This document shows positions 51,076-64,000 of a DNA stretch of 64,000 bases, piece after piece. This stretch comes from Toxonevra muliebris (taxonomy: Eukaryota > Arthropoda > Insecta > Diptera > Pallopteridae), in contig OY829328.1 in NCBI GenBank assembly GCA_963691655.1, positions 27,547,890 to 27,611,889 on the forward strand. The letters are read 5' to 3'. Numbering within the stretch: the stretch's first letter is position 1; each line of letters begins with the position of its first letter. Made by a program: the position numbers and the translations under genes. Under the pieces are notes generated by a model, which saw only the letters and a program-made list of their open reading frames with translations, searched no databases and was not told the origin of the DNA.

Positions 51076-53524
51076 AAATATTTTGATAAATTAACAAATT
51101 TTGTTTCCCTTAAAACTTGTTCTGTCTTCTTAAATTTAGTTAAGTTATTAAATAAAAACGGCCCTGATTCATCCAATGAAATGTTGCTTCATTTTACTTT
51201 GCATTGTCTTTGGCCTTCACAAGGCTGTCTGTATTTATTGTTGTACCCAGCGGTTGAGAGATTCCCATCAAAAGCATTTGAAACATTCTTTTTTATATGT
51301 ACATTAGGGCGTGTCCATTTGTTTTGGTGACAAGCAACAAAAACGGGAAAAACTCGCCGTCGAATTCTGACCAACTTTGCCGAATAAAGTGTAGCAAAAA
51401 AATGGACATTGAACCCCCCAAAATTCATAGAAGTTCAAAATCAAAGTATATTACTATCTATGCATGTATATAAAAATTAATTCTGTCTTTGTTGTTTGTC
51501 AAAAAAAAAAAAATTTCTTCTTACAAATCGGTACGCCTTAATGAACCTATATAATTAGGGTGAAGTGTAACAATTTTATTTTCTCCCAAAACTACCCGAA
51601 AAAGTTAGCAACTGATGTCAGTAATAAGAGGGTTTGTTTTTTTTTTTTGATTTGCTCAAAATTTAAGGTTGACATTAACGAGTTGAAGTGACCACGTTAG
51701 GAAAATTTCGTTGTTTTGTTCGAATCAGGCAAAACTTAATACAAATGGGTTTCTTTGGATACTGATAATGTTTTACAAGGTTATAATTATGTTTTCCCAA
51801 GTTAAATAAAACCCGGGTTTTTTAAATTAAAAACTTGTCTCTCAAATTTAAAATTTGGTTCTTGTTGCGTTCTAATCGGTCAAATTTTTATACAGAGGAA
51901 AAATTCGCTCTACCGTAATAAATGTACTATAGGGATACATATAAAAAAATTCGCTTTACATGCACAGCGATATGGAAGTGCAAGAAGTTTCCCGCTGAAC
52001 TTAAACGAACCACAAAAGCACAACAAACACACACACACATATTCCTATCCATATTTGTCTTTATTGTTTGTACGCTTGTTGTACTACAACAAAAATAGAG
52101 CAAAAAATTTTATGAAAGAAAATGGTCGCGCTTAATATTGTCGACGGAAATTAAAGTGTTGAATCATTAAACAATGTTCGTTCTCTTTACTTCTGCTAAA
52201 TATTTTGAACCTTTTCCTTGTTTTATTTTTGGCATCACCACAAACAATGTATTTGCTCTATTCACTTAAGTATTTAGGTTTTCCTATGTTTCTTCATTTC
52301 TCTGTGTCTCTTTGTTTTTCCCTCTTTCGAGCATTCAAAGAAAAACTAACTAACTACATTTATATTGCCGCCTGGCTTAAGCTTGAAACGTGAAAATTCC
52401 CCACCACAAAACTGTAATAGCATAAATACCGGAAAAAAGGTTCATTTCCGTTTAAGTAATGTTGTCAGTGTGCGAATGGGTTTTTGTTGCTATTACTGTT
52501 TTACTCTTGTTGATGTTGTTGTTTTTTGACACTTTACCTGATTTACTTTTAATGGCGGTAAAAGATAAAATGTTATTTGCATAAGAAAAGGAAACGTTTT
52601 ATGTGATTCTGTCTTATTTGCCGCTTCGGTACAAAAATCTTCCTAAATTGAGTTTATTAGGAAGCATGTTAAACATTTATAAAATGTAGCTATAAACTAT
52701 TTATATACAATACATACACATACATACGAGTAAGTATGCACACTTGACATGTTATGTGTAAAAATATTACCATTTAGTTGCAGAATATACAAAATGATTT
52801 ACAAACATGAATGAAATTTATTTTTGAGAATTTTTAAATTTTTAATTTTTTGGCTCAAAAAAGGGCTTCACTAAAAGTGTATTTCGATAAATTTCAAAAA
52901 TCGAGATTTTTTTTTTGATTTTGGTGTTAACCAAATTTAATAAAATTTATCCTTTTTTTTTAAATATACTATTTTTATAACAAATATATATATTTTTAAA
53001 ATCTGATATAAATATATAACCAATACAACCCATATAGACATTTTTAAAACCAATAAACGCAGTGATTTTGCTCAGATTTTGATAAAACTTCATATATACA
53101 GTCGGCGACAAAAAGTTTTTTTTTTCTTTAAATTACAAAATCATTGAAAATTCCAATATGTTGAGTAGAGTAAGAATGACCAGCAAAACAAATCTACTTT
53201 TGGTCTCAAAAATGAAAAAAAAAACAAATCTGGTTGGAGCTGAAACCTACAAAAATTGTCACAAAACGATTGAAAGCTAGTTCCATTTTCAACCGAATCC
53301 AAAATTAGGTTGTAGGGACCCGATATAAATTTGTCTGACCAACTGATGATTAGAGAGCGGTATTCAGATGAAAGTATGTGGTGCAATTACATTGCTTAGA
53401 TATGGAGAGATTTTATTACTTGAGAGATCTGTAGATGCAAAAGAAAATAGAAACATGTTGTGTGAAACATGGACCTAGATTGGATCGATTCTATGGCCTT
53501 AATGCAAAAATAGTCTATGAGTAC

Positions 53525-53695
53525 CCTTTATAACTAACGAAAACTTATTTTAGTTGCCATTAATAATTATGGATAATCAAAACTCACTATGGTTGCCAAT
53601 AACAATTATAATCAACCAAAATCTCTTTTGGTTACCCGTATTAACCAGTAAACATAACCAAAATTGATTTAACTACTAATAATAATAGGCCATAA
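53525..53695. repeat. Degenerate tandem repeat, about 40-45-bp unit
   Basis: AAAACTTATTTTAGTTGCC, AAAACTCACTATGGTTGCC, AAAATCTCTTTTGGTTACCC and AAAATTGATTT follow each other at regular spacing, each followed by an A+T-rich spacer with ATAAC / ATAATC. Confidence 0.4.
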
Positions 53696-54014
53696 TAATA
53701 ATATCAGTAAGAAACTTCTTTCCATAACAACCACTTACTACAAAGGATACCTGGGTTGATAAAATTTAATAAAAAATTAAAGTAATAAAATTTAATATCG
53801 GATAAATTTCAGAAGATGTTCTTAAAAGTTTATTTATCTTTTAAGAATATGACAAAATTTCTAAGTGTAATAAAAACTCTCCATATGAACCATAACACCA
53901 AACGTTTGTGTATCGTTTTTTTTTTTTTTGCTTATTCATAAACTTTATTTCGATGACTAACAATTTCACAGGTATGGTCATGTGAAAACTTACTGGTACT
54001 GGTACGGGGAAACC

Positions 54015-54793
54015 CTGTTCTTGTGGCAAAACATTTTACAATTTCTATGATCTATTTCCAAGGTAAAGGACCGTGGAAAATATAACAATAAGATACATTT
54101 ATTCAGTTTTCGGTTTTAGATTGGTTTATAATGGGTCGAGAATTAGTAGAATTTTAAGAATAATTTAAGGTCGCTGATTTCTACCCTGTATTCAAACTTT
54201 CTCTTTCCTATCTGGGATTTTTTTTTAAATCGACCCGAAACCTTTAATTTGTTTTTTTTTTTGGTGGATTCAATTCTCTACTTGTGAATAGACCCCGTTG
54301 AGCTGGTACTTGAGTCACGTATTTAAGAACTAAATCACCGAAATGATCCATTTTATTAGAACACATTTGGACATTTTTTTAGAATTTCTGGGAATCGAAC
54401 CTGAGGCAGCTGGAACTCCAGTCAAGCACTCATCCACGAAGTAACCATTGTTCAACGTCGTCGAGCTCTTTCTGAACTAGATTAGCAGCTTCTGTAGGTG
54501 ATTATTTTGACGCTAAAATTGCAGTATCGTCTGGATAAGTAGCTATATTAACACCATCAGTTTCAGGACTTGTAAAAATCGAATAAAGAGCAGGACCCAG
54601 AACACTGCGCTGTGGTACTCCTGTTTCACTTGACATTTGGCTGATGTTTCATCATTTACTTTGACATAGAATGATAGGACTTTATGACCAAATAAAATGG
54701 AGCTAGAAGTAAATTTTTTAATTTGGATAACAGCCCTTGATATCAAACTTTTTCAAACGGTTCTTGAATGTCCAAAAATATGGCAGAACAATA
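54015..54793 (-). mobile_element. Jockey-like reverse transcriptase fragment with unique tail, copy 2
   Basis: An inverted copy of the unit at 28434-29140. It has the same frameshifted reverse transcriptase remnant (LDIQEPFEKV, GLLSKLKNLL, then [10 protein letters not shown]) and the same tail, including TTTTCGGTTTTAGATTGG and TGGGTCGAGA. In this copy additional frameshifts break PQGS. Confidence 0.72.
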
Positions 54794-57700
54794 TTTTCAA
54801 GTGTTTGAAAATCTTTTGGGAAGGGAAATTTCCCCCTGTTGGTGATGCTTGGAGGTAATTCGGATCGACCCTTTCTTTAGAGAGTTTTTGTGGAATTTGA
54901 GTTCAAAGCTTAAATAAACTTTATATTTTTTTTTAATTTTAGTTTAAAATTTTGCATTTTAAAATCCAAAAATATTTTTTTTTATTGAAATATTAATTGA
55001 AATTAATAACGTTTCTTAGTGTTATACCAATTTGGACTATTAAGTAATTTTTAGTTAAATTCAATATGAAAATATTTTTAAGAACCAGTTTGTGTTAAGT
55101 GATTTTAATTTTTGACTACATAATTATAAATTTTAATTCAGAAATTGCTTAGAATGGTTCAAAGTGATGATTTTTTATATATTTCATTGTTCACCAGTTC
55201 ATGGACTAGCGGATCACAATTTTATTACTTTAGCTTTATATGATATTCGAAGATATTGGATTGCCACGCCACTTTGAGATACGGTCACATTTTATAGCCC
55301 ACAACTTGACATATATACAAGTGCATCTCTGCACCAAATTTGACTGAGATCAGACAAACGGTTTATGATTACATAAGCAAAACACATAGATGTAGCAGTA
55401 ATTTGTATGTATGTGTGTGTATGTATTTACGCATACATACATACATTTTGTTTATATATATTTTCCTTAATGCCCAAGATTACATTTTGCATCTAAATAA
55501 ACCTCAAATTCATAATAATTTGTTATTAATTTTACCAATACACAAAATAAACACCTGGGCTTTTTTAGGCCCAGGGGGTAACTTTAGAGGTTGAGGCAAT
55601 AAAATAAAATTTTTTCTATCAGCTTATTCCAATTGAAACAAATTTTGTTTTTTTTTCTGCTCAGAAAATATTGGCGCAAGAAGTCATGGAGTTTCAGATC
55701 GACTCATCAAGAAACAAAAAAGATATACGTGTTTAAACTCAAAATAGGCCTAATTAAGCCCAGGTGCCCATCCTGGGGTTAAATTATTATTTTAACTGGA
55801 AATTTCCATACAAATAGAAAAAATTCTGAAAATTACAAATTAAAATTTAATTCTTCACATCCTGAATAAGAAGAATTCCAAATTGCATAAAACTTTGAAA
55901 AGTAAAATTTTTAATTTATTGCATGATGCTGAAATTAACTTTTACTTTTTATGTTTGCACATATATCCTAACCTAAAAAAATGAAATTCTGCAATATTTC
56001 AAATTATAGTTAATACTTGAACACACCTCCACTCCTGCAATAAAATATAAATATGCACATACATAAATTTTTCAAAAGAAGATTTGCTCGGACAATTACA
56101 TTGACGACTGTCATGCACACGTAGGGCTGGGTGAAAATGCTAAATTCTCTGGTTATGCATATAGAAAAGGGAGGAGAAGATCTTCTTGATAGTGGGAAAT
56201 TGTTGTGCGAGAAAGCATTTATTTTCATTTTATGAATTTTTTTATGTTATATTTTATCTAAAATGTTAGTAAGAATTTTTATATATTTTTTTAAGTTTTT
56301 CACTCTTTTATTTTGTTAGGTTTTTACTTCATGTTGTTATTGTTTTTTTTTTTGCATTTTCTTAACAAAACAATTACTGTACACTATTGTTTTGATGAAT
56401 AAAAAACAATAATAAAATGGAAAACAAAAGAAAAAATGTGTTTTTCTTTTCAATTGTATTTGTAATTTATGTGCTGTTACAATATTACTGCTGTTTTTCT
56501 TGTTTTTACTTGTAAGTTTTTCTTTTTCATCAAAAGTTTTATAAACACATTTTTCTTATTCTTTCATGTTCTCTCATTCAAGTTTTTATGCTGCATCGTT
56601 CTTCTTCTTGTTCTGTTGCTTTTGCCGTTTCTGTTACTTTTTCTAAGGTTGATGAAAATGAAAAATTTTTGTTTCTGTTTTGGCTTTGATTCTGGTTAGT
56701 TGTTGTAGTTTTTTTAGTTTTCTGCTAACTTTTTATTCAAGTGTGTATAAAAAGTTTCATTTTAGCAAAATGCACACAGACAAACAGACAGATACACAAT
56801 AAAAAAGCTGGATGTGCAACAAAAACAATCAAACAATACTAATGCAAACTAACAACCAAATATCCCAGCGGTATAAAAAAAAATAATTCATGAAGAGTTG
56901 AAGAAGTGACTGCTAATGCATCATGTTTTCATGATGCTGTTAAGCTAAGGAAAAATTTGACATTTTGTACCACGCCTTCTTTACCGAGCTTGCCTATTTC
57001 CGAAATATACCTGTGTTTGAATATATATAGAATATCTGCACCAAGTTGGGTTAAAGTTTGCTTGAGTTATATTCTGTACACAGTGTGTGGAGTATAAAAA
57101 TCTAGTAAGTTGGGATAGAGTTCAATATTAACGTTGACTAAAATTGCAATTCTGCACTTGCGTTATTTATATAATTTTCAATATTCAATGAATACTAGAT
57201 GGCGTACGCTCAGTTTCGTTGGTCGGACTGTGTAAAGTTTTAGGTAATATAACATTTCGCAAACAGTCAAAACAAGAAGTAATAAAAAATCTAATTGGTA
57301 TTTTAGTTAATACCAATTTCATGGTTTTTGAATTTTCCTACTTTCAGTTCACACAAAAGACCCATGGAAAAAAGCACTTTAATTTTTTCCCGAATTTTCC
57401 AATTTTATGGGCAATTTTTCTTCAGCCACCAACGTCATCTATTATAAGTAATCCGTAGTGAATAAATTCCCAAATAAAATTCCCTTACAAAACGCAGATT
57501 TCGATTTCTTCCATTTTCCAGTTAACCACACCTGTATTAAGGCGAATAAAACAAAAAAAGAATCATCCAAATCGGTCGAGGCGCTCTCGAGTTTTTTTGA
57601 GACAAAGCGTTTGTTTGGCGTTTTTATAATGCTTTGCTTTACCACTGGGATGCATACTGTATATACATTCTCATATAATAATGAAATGTGTCCGAGTATT

Positions 57701-57950
57701 CGTATATGCATGTGCTTGTTTGTGGCTGTGTAAGTTAATAGTTATATAAGACGATTCTTTTTCATTATATGTACAATTACGAATGTAAAGCTTCTGTTCT
57801 CTAAAAACAGATTTATGTTGAATACGAAATTTAAAACTCATAAAATTAATTCCTTTTGTTGAATTCATAGTTTCATGTTCTTGTTATCCTTATTGATGTA
57901 ATTTTGTTTTTTGGAAAGATTTAAGAAATCTGTTGCAGAGACTGTAAGTT
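54794..57950. other. Non-coding A+T-rich stretch
   Basis: Two phrases recur in inverted form at about 55553-55582 and 55740-55790 (CTGGGCTTTTTTAGGCCCAGG and AGCCCAGGTGCCCATCCTGGGG). No gene or named element is identified. Confidence 0.45.
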
Positions 57951-59031
57951 GTAATGTTTAACAAAAAATCAAAACAATACATTAGCTTTGTGAGACCTAT
58001 TGTCACGTATGCCTCCTTAGTATAATGGAGACAAACTTTGGTTAAGTCCACAGTATCCTCTTTGACCAGGCTTCAGAGAAGTGTGTGTCTGGGTATCACT
58101 GGTGCAATGTGTACTACATCTGGTGATGCCCTCAATGCCTTGCTTCTTCCGGATCTTCAAATCCATAAAGAAGCAATGAGAGTCTTGCGTGTCGAGGCGG
58201 ATGTAGGGCTGATATACCACCAGTTGTCAGTACACTGCCCACTGTTCTTGATGCTCGTGGACAATCATGTGTCTTGCATCCGCTTCGGAAGAAGATATGA
58301 AGTCAGGTTCCCGAAACGTGATCAATGGTTAAGTCCTGAGGTCGTACTTCGGGGTCTTCGTCATGTCTTCTATACCGACGGATCCAAAACCTCAAACGGT
58401 ACTGGATCCGGTTGGTGCTTGGACGATGAGACCAAGTACTCTTTTTCCACTGGACAGATGGTGTCAGTCTTCCTAACGGAGGTTTTCGCTATCCTAGACG
58501 TGATGAGCTGGATAATTGAGAAGAGGTGGTATGGGAAGTGCATAGGTATCTGCAGTGATAGTTAAGCTGCACTGAAGGTCCTTGCTAACCCTGTCAGCTC
58601 CTCAAAATTGGTCAGCGAGTGTAAGGCAAAACTAAATAGTGTTGCAAAACACAACAAGTTATGCTTTATATGGGTTCCAGGACACTATGGTATGGCAGGG
58701 AATGAACTAGCTGATAAACTAGCTAATGAAGCCTCCGCAATTACACCATGGGGTCCGGAACTTTTTCTTGGAGTAAGTTCTGAGGAGATCATGCATTGGT
58801 TCAACGATTTCGTGGGTTCTATCCACAGAACCGGAATATGCTTCGTGAGACAACCTAACAGGAAATCAGCGAAATTTCTTCGGAAACTGAGAAGACAGGA
58901 CCTGAGGTTACTGTTGGGTGTTATTACAGGGCACAATACAATTGGTCTGCATATGACTAACATGGTCGTCTTTACCGTGTGTTGAGGACGACGATGCTAC
59001 CGAGCATTATCTTTGTAACTGTCAGGCGTTC
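57951..59031 (+). pseudogene. 3' part of a non-LTR retrotransposon ORF2 (RT C-terminus, RNase H)
   Basis: RT C-terminus: LTRLQRSVCLGITGAMCTTS, DALNALLLPDLQIHKEA. RNase H: YTDGSKTSNGTGSGW (first catalytic Asp), LTEVFAIL (Glu), ICSDS (second Asp), then WVPGHYGMAGNELADKLANE. After it comes LRRQDLRLLLGVITGHNTIG, the usual C-terminal block. In-frame stops (58015-58025 region, 58563-58565, 58983-58985) break it. The layout matches the RNase H-bearing I/R1/LOA group; the exact clade is unsure. Confidence 0.85.
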
Positions 59032-62020
59032 GCGAGAATCAGATTAAGAGATAAGAATTTAACACTTTTCATCTTTCAATGCTTGTCTTGATTTTATTAA
59101 ATCAGAAAAGGCAATAAATAACTTAATTACTGTTTAAGAGAAAAAATCAAACAGACTATTTTTAATCTATATTTCAATAAGCTGGAGGCAAAATCAAACA
59201 AAGCTTCACAAAGCTAAAGTAAAAGTAAACAAATTGCTGTGTAAATTATTGGTATTTTATTCTTCAAATACATTTACATTTTTTTGATGCAAGTTTTTTT
59301 TATCAAATCTGCAAAAATGCAGCCTTTCACTATCTATAGTAAAAGAAAAAGTAGAAAAAAATATTAAGGAAACATTTTTGTATGAGCAGATAAATTTTTT
59401 CACATTTACTGTACATAACTATGTACATATAGTTGAAAGTGAGTGTTTTTACAAATCGAGTGAGAGTGTGTGTGAAAATACATGACTGTGTATATGCGTG
59501 TATGTGTATGTTAGTGATTTTTCACTATTTTACTATGATAAAACAAAGAATAAAACGTAGAATTGAAAATTTTAAAAGGCTTGGCAAAGGAAAAGCCTTA
59601 AAGAAAAACACAAGAGTGCGGCAAGCTGCAGACATATACTCTTCATGCTTAGTATGCATGAATGGATAAAATTGTCGAAGCGCCAACGTCAGCATTGTCG
59701 TCGTTGTTGTCATTTCATTGAAAGTGTCGCATATGACACTATTTTAATTTTGCTGGCAATTGCCCAAAATACATACACATATAAAAGCAACATGGTACCG
59801 GCAAATTACACCCTGGCACACTGCTGGCCTCCGTTCTTTTTGTTTTTGTTTATTATGTTTTGTTTGTTCGCCGAGTGCTCAAAAACAAAACCTTTTTCCC
59901 GTTGTTGTTTTTTTTTGCTGACATCTTTTTAGTTTTAATTTTTAATATGAATTTAAGCGAGTTTTAAGTGTTTCTGTTTTTTATTGTTCTTGTTGTTTTT
60001 TTTGTTCACTTTGCACAATTTACAAGTTGCAAATTAGCGTTCTCGCTGCAAAAGTAGCAGCACATTTTTTAATTTTTTGTTGTTTTTTCCCCTTAAATGT
60101 ATGTATATATATAACTCATGCATATAAAAAAGAAGAAGAAGAACAGCTGTGTAGTGAATTCTAAGTGTAGGGTACAGGATTATTTGTGTTGAGCTGAAGT
60201 AATTGTTTCTTTGCTTCTGCAGCATATTTTTCTTACTCCAACATCGTCATCATGCTTGTCGTCTTGTTAACCTACATTTCAAGTACTGTTTCTTGATGTT
60301 TCGGGAGATAATATCTTACACATTTTTATTCCCATAAGAAGATAGAACTCCCTCTATTCCCTTTGCAGGATTGAGTGGTTACTTTTTTGCTTTAATATTT
60401 AACAAATTTTATAGCAACATTCCTCAATAACTGCAATTGGGGGTACTCCCTAAATCAATTTATCACTTGCTATAAGTTGAATACGATAAAATTTGTTTTA
60501 GTGTTGGCATGGAAAATTTAATTCATGTTAATTTTCATTTAGTTGTTAAAAGTCATTAAAATCCAATAAATTGTATATTGAAATGGGCTAGTCTGATTGA
60601 AGTTCCGACACAATCCGACATAATGTCCACTGGGTGCATTCACAACACTCAGCAATCAGTTGTAGCCAGAGTATTTAAAATCTGGATCACTAAAAATGTT
60701 AAGCAATTTCTGCAGGTTTTACACTTGCAGTCACTATAGTAGATACTTGAGTGAGAAAACAACCTTTATTTAGCTGAAGCAAAGCTTCTCTTTTTTGATA
60801 CCGCCTACTTACCTGATTTCGCTAATATTAATTGGTAAATTTACAGATAGGCCTGGCAGCAAGTTTTGAATTTTATTGGGAACGAACGACCAAAATTTTC
60901 AGGAGATTATCTAATGTGGTATTTGAATGGCTTAAAGATGAATCAGGGGAGGTAGACGGGAGTTTTTTTTGTTTAAACCAAAAAATATGTCGGCCATTTG
61001 CAAACAAATTTCAGCCTCTTAAACATTAGCAGAGAGTTTGCGATTTTAATAGTTTGATCACTAGTGCGCTTTGCAGCCCATATATGGTAGTTTTCGTTGC
61101 AAGTAGTTCCAAAGATTTTGCGGATAATCTTTCTCTATAGCATTAGGCTGTGTTTATGGCCAAGCGAATTCGCAACGCGCGATGGAATGATTCTTCGCGC
61201 AATCTCTGGCACTATCGCCATCAGCGAAATCGCTAGCGATTAAGGTATTTATAGCTGAGCGATTTCGCCTAGTTTCATTTGTATTTTTGCGGTGTAAAGT
61301 AGACAATAAGGTGTTTATTCTTTTTGGAAAGTAGTTAAACAAAAAAGAAGAATTTCATCATTTGCACTTCTTCCCAAGATTTTCTTATTAAAATTTTGTT
61401 GCGGTAATCTGAATAGCATGTTTCAGTATTAAACGATGTAGAGACATCCTTTTACGGAATATTTTGTGCTTCTCAAAAGTAATGTTTTATATATTTTGTT
61501 GTGTTTTGCTAAATTGGTGTTATCTACAAAATTTACATACCCATTATAATTATGTACGCTTCGATTATAATGCTAATTTAGTTATTTACTTAAAAAAAAC
61601 AGTTCACACTTTTGTTAAATAAAAACTGCGCGCAACATATATATGAGTACCCACAGTTTATGCATATGAAATTTTCGCTATCTTCCATACGATGATGACA
61701 TGACAGTGTGGATATAACATATGCAAATGTTGCAGCAAAATTGCCACTTTAATTTGCATATAAAATTGAGACTACATACATTGTTTTATTTTTTTATTTT
61801 TTGTATAGTATGTAACGTGGTTGCTATGTTATCAAAAGTGTATTCATTATACAGTGCATATGTTTATTTTACATAGTAAATATTAATTAAGTATTAAATT
61901 GAAAATGTGGAACACGTTTACACTTACATTGGCAATCATCGAATCATCACAGGTATAATATGTTGAAGTAAACAATGCTAAATTTAGTTGATTGATTGAT
62001 TGGATTGAGTGGTTGCCTCA
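59032..62020. other. Non-coding A+T-rich stretch between two retrotransposon relics
   Basis: Apart from the GCGA-rich patch at 61.1-61.3 kb, no feature can be supported. Confidence 0.5.
61141..61290. repeat. GCGA-rich palindromic patch
   Basis: Repeated GCGA motifs (AAGCGAATTCGC, CGCGCGATGG, AGCGAAATCGC) and a perfect 14-bp palindrome AATCGCTAGCGATT. It contrasts with the A+T-rich surroundings and is probably a MITE remnant; no promoter or gene is attached. Confidence 0.3.
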
Positions 62021-62962
62021 TTACCTGCAGATGAGACCGTGAAAGCATAAAGCGTGTATTGGTATAACTGGTGCAATGGGCACCACACCAACGAGCGCGA
62101 TGGAGGTGTTGATAGGCTTGCTGCCACTGGATTTCGCAATAAAGAAAATGGCACCAACTACAGCCGTTATGCTTATGGAAAATATGTGTCCGTCTATCAG
62201 GCAGAGATGCAAGAGAATTGTCATTGCCCTTGACAATCAGTCGGTGATTAAGTGCATGCAGCGGACAGATATAACCGCTAGGTTGGCCTTGGAGTGTGTC
62301 CAAAAACTCAACGAGTGCGTTCGTGTAAACGAGCTTACATTGATGTGGGTGAAGGGACATTCAAGCATAGAGCAAAATGAAACTGCTGATCTTTTGGCTA
62401 AAAAAGGTTCAGCAGACGAGTTTTATGGACCAGAACCATGCACCGCCATTGGTGATGGATTGATGGAAGGCTTGATAAGACGGTGGATAAAATCTGAACA
62501 TTGTAAAAGATAGAAAGAGGCCACTGACTGCAGGCAGGCAAACATAGCCGTGAAGTGGTCGTGCAGTGAGTCAACCAAAGTCGTCGAACTAAACGGAAGA
62601 CTTTGACCTGGTTAACAGCGCTGACTACGGGTCAAGGTCCCTTCAGGTATCACCTCAAGAAGATGAAACTTGTTGAGGATGATACCTGTAGGTTGTGTCT
62701 GGAGGAGCTGGAAACGGTTGCGCACTTACTGTGCCAATGCCCAGCGTTGGCGAGCAGAAGGTTGGCAATCGTGGGTCATCGATACGTTGATGAATCTGAG
62801 ATTGACCACCTGACCTATAAAGATATGCTCGCGTTGACGCAGGATGCCAATATTCGGAGCATGCTCGTTTACGAGTGCTTAGAGTAGAGTCAGCAGGCGG
62901 TAGGGGATGAAAAGGGATCCACCTGGGTCTGATTCGGCCAATCCCCGAACTAATAATAAATA
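62021..62962 (+). pseudogene. 3' part of an R1-like non-LTR retrotransposon, second family
   Basis: RT C-terminus ACIGITGAMGTTPTSAMEVL, LLPLDFAIKK, then an internal deletion into RNase H at about VSVYQAEM / KRIVIALDNQS. WVKGHSSIEQNETADLLAKK follows. After a frame break comes TLTWLTALTTGQGPFRYHLK and a zinc-knuckle-like CRLCLEELETVAHLLCQCPA. The ORF ends at 62885-62887. A short 3' UTR ends in AATAATAAATAAAAAAAC, probably the element's 3' terminus. Confidence 0.85.
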
Positions 62963-64000
62963 AAAAAACAACCTTTTGTTACAGATTCACTTTGTATGGT
63001 TTCAGAAATCAGCAATTTTCAGTTATAATCAGTTATCTGCAAAAATAGACTTCCTTAGTCTAATTAGTCTGGCCTGGAAACAACATATAAATTATGTTAT
63101 ATTTTCGTTTGCTTTTCCTTCGAGTACAATAGATATTAACCCATTAGTGCATAGAGACGTTTTTAAAGGTCACTTTGAAAATCAACATTTAAATTTTCAT
63201 GCATATCAATTAGCTCGGAAAAATTAGCTTATTCTGTTTCCACGGCATCACAGAAAAATGAGATATCACCTGTTTTCTTCTGTTTACATTATAACATTGG
63301 CAGAAAAAAATTCTAAAAATATCACACAGCTAAGTTGATAGTTTTCTGTAATTTAAGTGCTTTTTTTTTGATAAATGTTGGTAAATTGAATTTTCAAAGG
63401 TGTCTAGTTTGTTTTTGTACCAGTTTTGAGTTAATAAATGAGAAATTTATAACTTTTTCTACAAAAAGAGTTCTTCAATCAAATCTTAGGAAACTTGTAT
63501 TCATACATAAAATTTTATTTGTTAAGAAATAAATTGAAATTACACCAAATATTAGACGTTTTAGAAGGATGTAGTGACGATGAGGAAGGTGCAGCCCCAT
63601 CAAGAGGAATAAATATATCTATTTTGCCTTCAAAGTTTGTTTGCAAAGAACCATATTGGTAGTCTAATGAACACAGAGTCAATCTTACGATATATTACTG
63701 CAGAAAGAACAGACTATGAAGATTGTTCGGATGATTCCATTACTGATTCCCAAAGCACCCATTAAACGAAACCCTGATGCTGTTTTTCAACTAGTATTGA
63801 CGGCTAATTCAGTATTTGAAATTCCACATTATGTAATGTGCATCTCTTTTTTAAATACATTTGAGAATCAATCACCAAGTACTTCAAAAAATTCCAGAAT
63901 AAATTTGACTAATAATACTGGTAGTAAAAGTATCTATACTTGGGCAAACGCGTTCTCCAAATGTATGGGATGGAAAAGTCACGTGAAATTATAAGTCCGA
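62963..64000. other. Right edge, unidentified sequence
   Basis: 63555-64000 has more balanced composition and broken open frames: LEGCSDDEEGAAPSRGINIS, and later EDCSDDSITDSQSTH. The acidic/Ser style recalls the N-terminal region of DDE transposases, but no diagnostic motif falls inside the window. Confidence 0.3.

Larger units (their letters stand above)
49100..54014. other. Non-coding A+T-rich stretch with short repeats
   Basis: Contains the MITE candidate at 50504-51075 and the tandem repeat at 53525. 51305-51420 shows TTAGGGCGTGTCCATTTGT and AAAAAATGGACATTGAACCC, faintly inverted, perhaps another MITE. No exon recognised. Confidence 0.45.

Noticed and set aside
63716..63994. piggyBac-type transposase start at the right edge
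   Set aside because: Only an acidic/Ser-rich style is seen, the frames are broken and no catalytic motif is in the window.
1..64000. CRISPR arrays, rRNA genes or bacterial operons
   Set aside because: None seen; the repeats are eukaryotic mobile DNA and simple sequence.

Overview
The window is chromosomal DNA of a higher (schizophoran) fly. It is strongly A+T-rich, has long introns, and carries mariner, Tc1-like, Harbinger-like, non-LTR and tRNA-SINE elements. The species cannot be fixed from the sequence; a tephritid or calyptrate fly would fit.

The dominant gene is on the minus strand. Twenty-nine coding exons from 38709 down to 8343 join without a phase break into 2853 codons plus stop. 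They encode a four-domain voltage-gated cation channel. The pore residues are D (37295-37297), E (31025-31027), E (21199-21201) and A (17802-17804). This DEEA set, together with the linker and C-terminal sequence, identifies NaCP60E (DSC1), the cation channel related to but distinct from the sodium channel para (DEKA). The 5' exons encoding the N-terminus were not found and probably lie beyond 64000.

Around 39 kb, on the plus strand, is the ribosomal protein gene RpL41, with a 25-residue product split by an intron and a pyrimidine-initiator promoter. It probably sits inside the long 5' intron of NaCP60E. At 44 kb there is a second, unrecognised small plus-strand gene candidate: a 47-codon ORF in two exons, with a good start context and a housekeeping-type promoter motif.

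Region by region: 1-8125 is A+T-rich 3' flank, with a possible alternative terminal exon of the channel at 6387-6472. 8126-9979 holds the last four channel exons, and the stop codon is followed by 64 open codons in frame. 9980-15584 is an intron packed with degenerate mobile DNA: an RNase H relic, a foldback element, a minisatellite, and a Tc1-like element carrying a SINE. 15585-38709 holds the channel body, with mariner copies at 32.0-33.3 kb, a jockey-like fragment at 28.4 kb and a Harbinger-like element at 35.2-37.2 kb. 39-64 kb is mostly non-coding, with RpL41, the small gene candidate, a 1.5-kb hairpin element, an inverted second copy of the jockey-like fragment and two non-LTR retrotransposon 3' ends.

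All splice sites and identities were read by eye. Motif calls rest on recalled family knowledge; no database search was run.
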